NCBI GenBank assembly: GCA_041164825.1
Contig: JBEAOO010000268.1
Span: forward strand, 1 to 5,715
Direction of reading: 5' to 3'
DNA: 5,715 bases
Source: JBEAOO01 sp041164825
GTDB lineage: Bacteria; Pseudomonadota; Gammaproteobacteria; Burkholderiales; Burkholderiaceae_C
Shown: one piece after another, positions 5,017 to 5,715 of the stretch
How positions within the stretch are numbered: the stretch's first letter is position 1
Layout: the number at the start of each line of letters is the position of its first letter
Program-made: the position numbers and the translations under genes
Notes under the pieces: generated by a model
What the model saw: the letters and a program-made list of their open reading frames with translations, nothing else
Told to the model about the DNA's origin: nothing
Database searches by the model: none

Positions 5017-5525
5017 ATGACCACCGGACGGAAAACGCAGGCGTTGATGGTGCGGGCGAGCTGCGACGTCACCGGCATGAGCCAAGCCCAGAAGGTACGG
5101 CTAGCAGACGAAATCTTCCAACAACAGCCCAACCAATGGAGTCCACCCTCGTGCTGCCCAGCATGGGGGTCAGCACGTTGCAGCTGGAGGTACCGCTGCA
5201 CGTCCTGCTGGTGGCATTCCAGGAGATGAAGCGCAGCGGTCATGTCTGGCCGACCATCACCGAGCAAATGCAGGAGCAGTGCCTGCAGCGCTTGACCGCG
5301 CGCGTGCGGTTCAATGAGGGACTGCCGGTGCAACTCGCCGACCAGCTCACCACGCAGTTCTGCAACGAGCACCCTGAGCGCCACCTGCTCGCGGTCGTCT
5401 ACGGCTGCCTCGGCGAGCACGACTTGCTGCGTGTGCGTACCGATGCAAAGAAATTCCTGCTCCTCGCCGCACTCAACATCGTCGACTGCGTCGCCGTTGT
5501 CGGAGCGCAGACGGCGCCGGGCTGA
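5017..5525 (+). pseudogene. Unrecognised conserved-looking protein, probably frameshifted near 5130-5136
   Basis: From ATG 5017 one frame encodes 39 plausible residues (MTTGRKTQALMVRASCDVTG then MSQAQKVRLADEIFQQQPN) and then turns into Cys/Trp/Ser-rich nonsense. The -1 frame takes over at ATG 5136 with 129 residues up to the TGA at 5523-5525. Joined by one restored base this gives about 168 residues. The second part is mostly helical-looking and amphipathic: LQLEVPLHVLLVAFQEMKRS, CLQRLTARVRFNEGLP, ERHLLAVVYGCLGEHDLL and KFLLLAALNIVDCVAVVG. No signal peptide, transmembrane segment or catalytic motif is seen. Alternatively 5136-5525 is an intact gene on its own, but no ribosome-binding site precedes 5136. 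The family is not recognised; it sits among transposon debris and may be IS cargo or a stranded chromosomal gene. Confidence 0.5.
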
Positions 5526-5715
5526 TTCCACTAGCAGATCGCGGTCAAAGTGGTGTGGCTGGACGCCCACGGCCCAAGCTGCGAGCGGCTTTCAACTGGT
5601 ACACGCGCACTTCTCGGTGTGCTGCGGTTTTTCTACCCGCTTATCCGGAAACTCATGGCTCTCCCATTGCGGATCAACTAGGCGGTGATGGAGCAGTTCG
5701 ACGGGAACGCGAAGC
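5526..5715 (+). other. Right-edge region without a confident gene
   Basis: A short open stretch in the same frame as the preceding protein runs from about 5535 to the TAG at 5679-5681 and translates to a protein-like string (VVWLDAHGPSCERLSTGTRA, then LLGVLRFFYPLIRKLMALPL). It has only GTG as a possible start (5550 or 5553) and no clear SD. At 5688 an ATG preceded by AGG opens a frame (MEQFDGNAK) that runs off the edge. Either could be a small gene or debris; nothing is identifiable. Confidence 0.25.

Noticed and set aside
4878..5135. N-terminal 86 residues of the long plus-strand frame starting at 4878
   Set aside because: Composition (runs of Ala, Arg, His, Gln) is typical of an out-of-frame translation. 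The neighbouring frame over the same DNA gives IS66-like and other plausible protein.

Overview
The window looks like the chromosome or a large replicon of a GC-rich Gram-negative proteobacterium. The outer-membrane TorF-type porin, the exported cupin and the IS family mix (IS481, IS3, IS21, IS66) fit a beta- or gamma-proteobacterium. The sequence alone does not fix the genus.

Left part (1-2862), all on the minus strand. In transcription order it holds a TorF/Gcw_chp-type porin with a signal peptide (2862-2005), an exported Cupin_3-type protein (1835-1308), a KAS III (FabH)-like protein with an altered active site (1285-335), and the first 112 residues of an NRPS-type adenylation protein that runs off the left edge (338-1). 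The last three are tightly packed: a 22-nt gap, then a 4-nt ATGA overlap. They look like one transcription unit and the leading edge of a specialised-metabolite locus, in which the KAS III-like enzyme and the adenylation enzyme would be made in a coupled way. The porin sits 169 nt upstream of the cupin and may belong to the same unit or merely neighbour it. A near-perfect 32-bp dyad lies directly in front of the porin's ribosome-binding site.

Middle part (about 2894-4842) is a graveyard of insertion sequences. It holds an IS481-family transposase that keeps its DDE residues but is broken by a one-base frameshift, a 50-codon scrap of an IS3-family OrfA on the opposite strand, and the 3' third of an IS21-family istB. 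The istB piece is followed by its right-end repeat array, which includes an oppositely oriented terminal-like repeat.

Right part (4843-5715) holds a perfect 8-bp hairpin, a probable IS66 TnpC C-terminal scrap, an unrecognised conserved-looking protein (about 168 residues if one frameshift is repaired), and about 190 bases with no confident gene.

No RNA gene, CRISPR array or convincing rho-independent terminator was seen. The most interesting items are the non-canonical KAS III-like protein coupled to an adenylation enzyme, and the dyad/Shine-Dalgarno arrangement in front of the porin.
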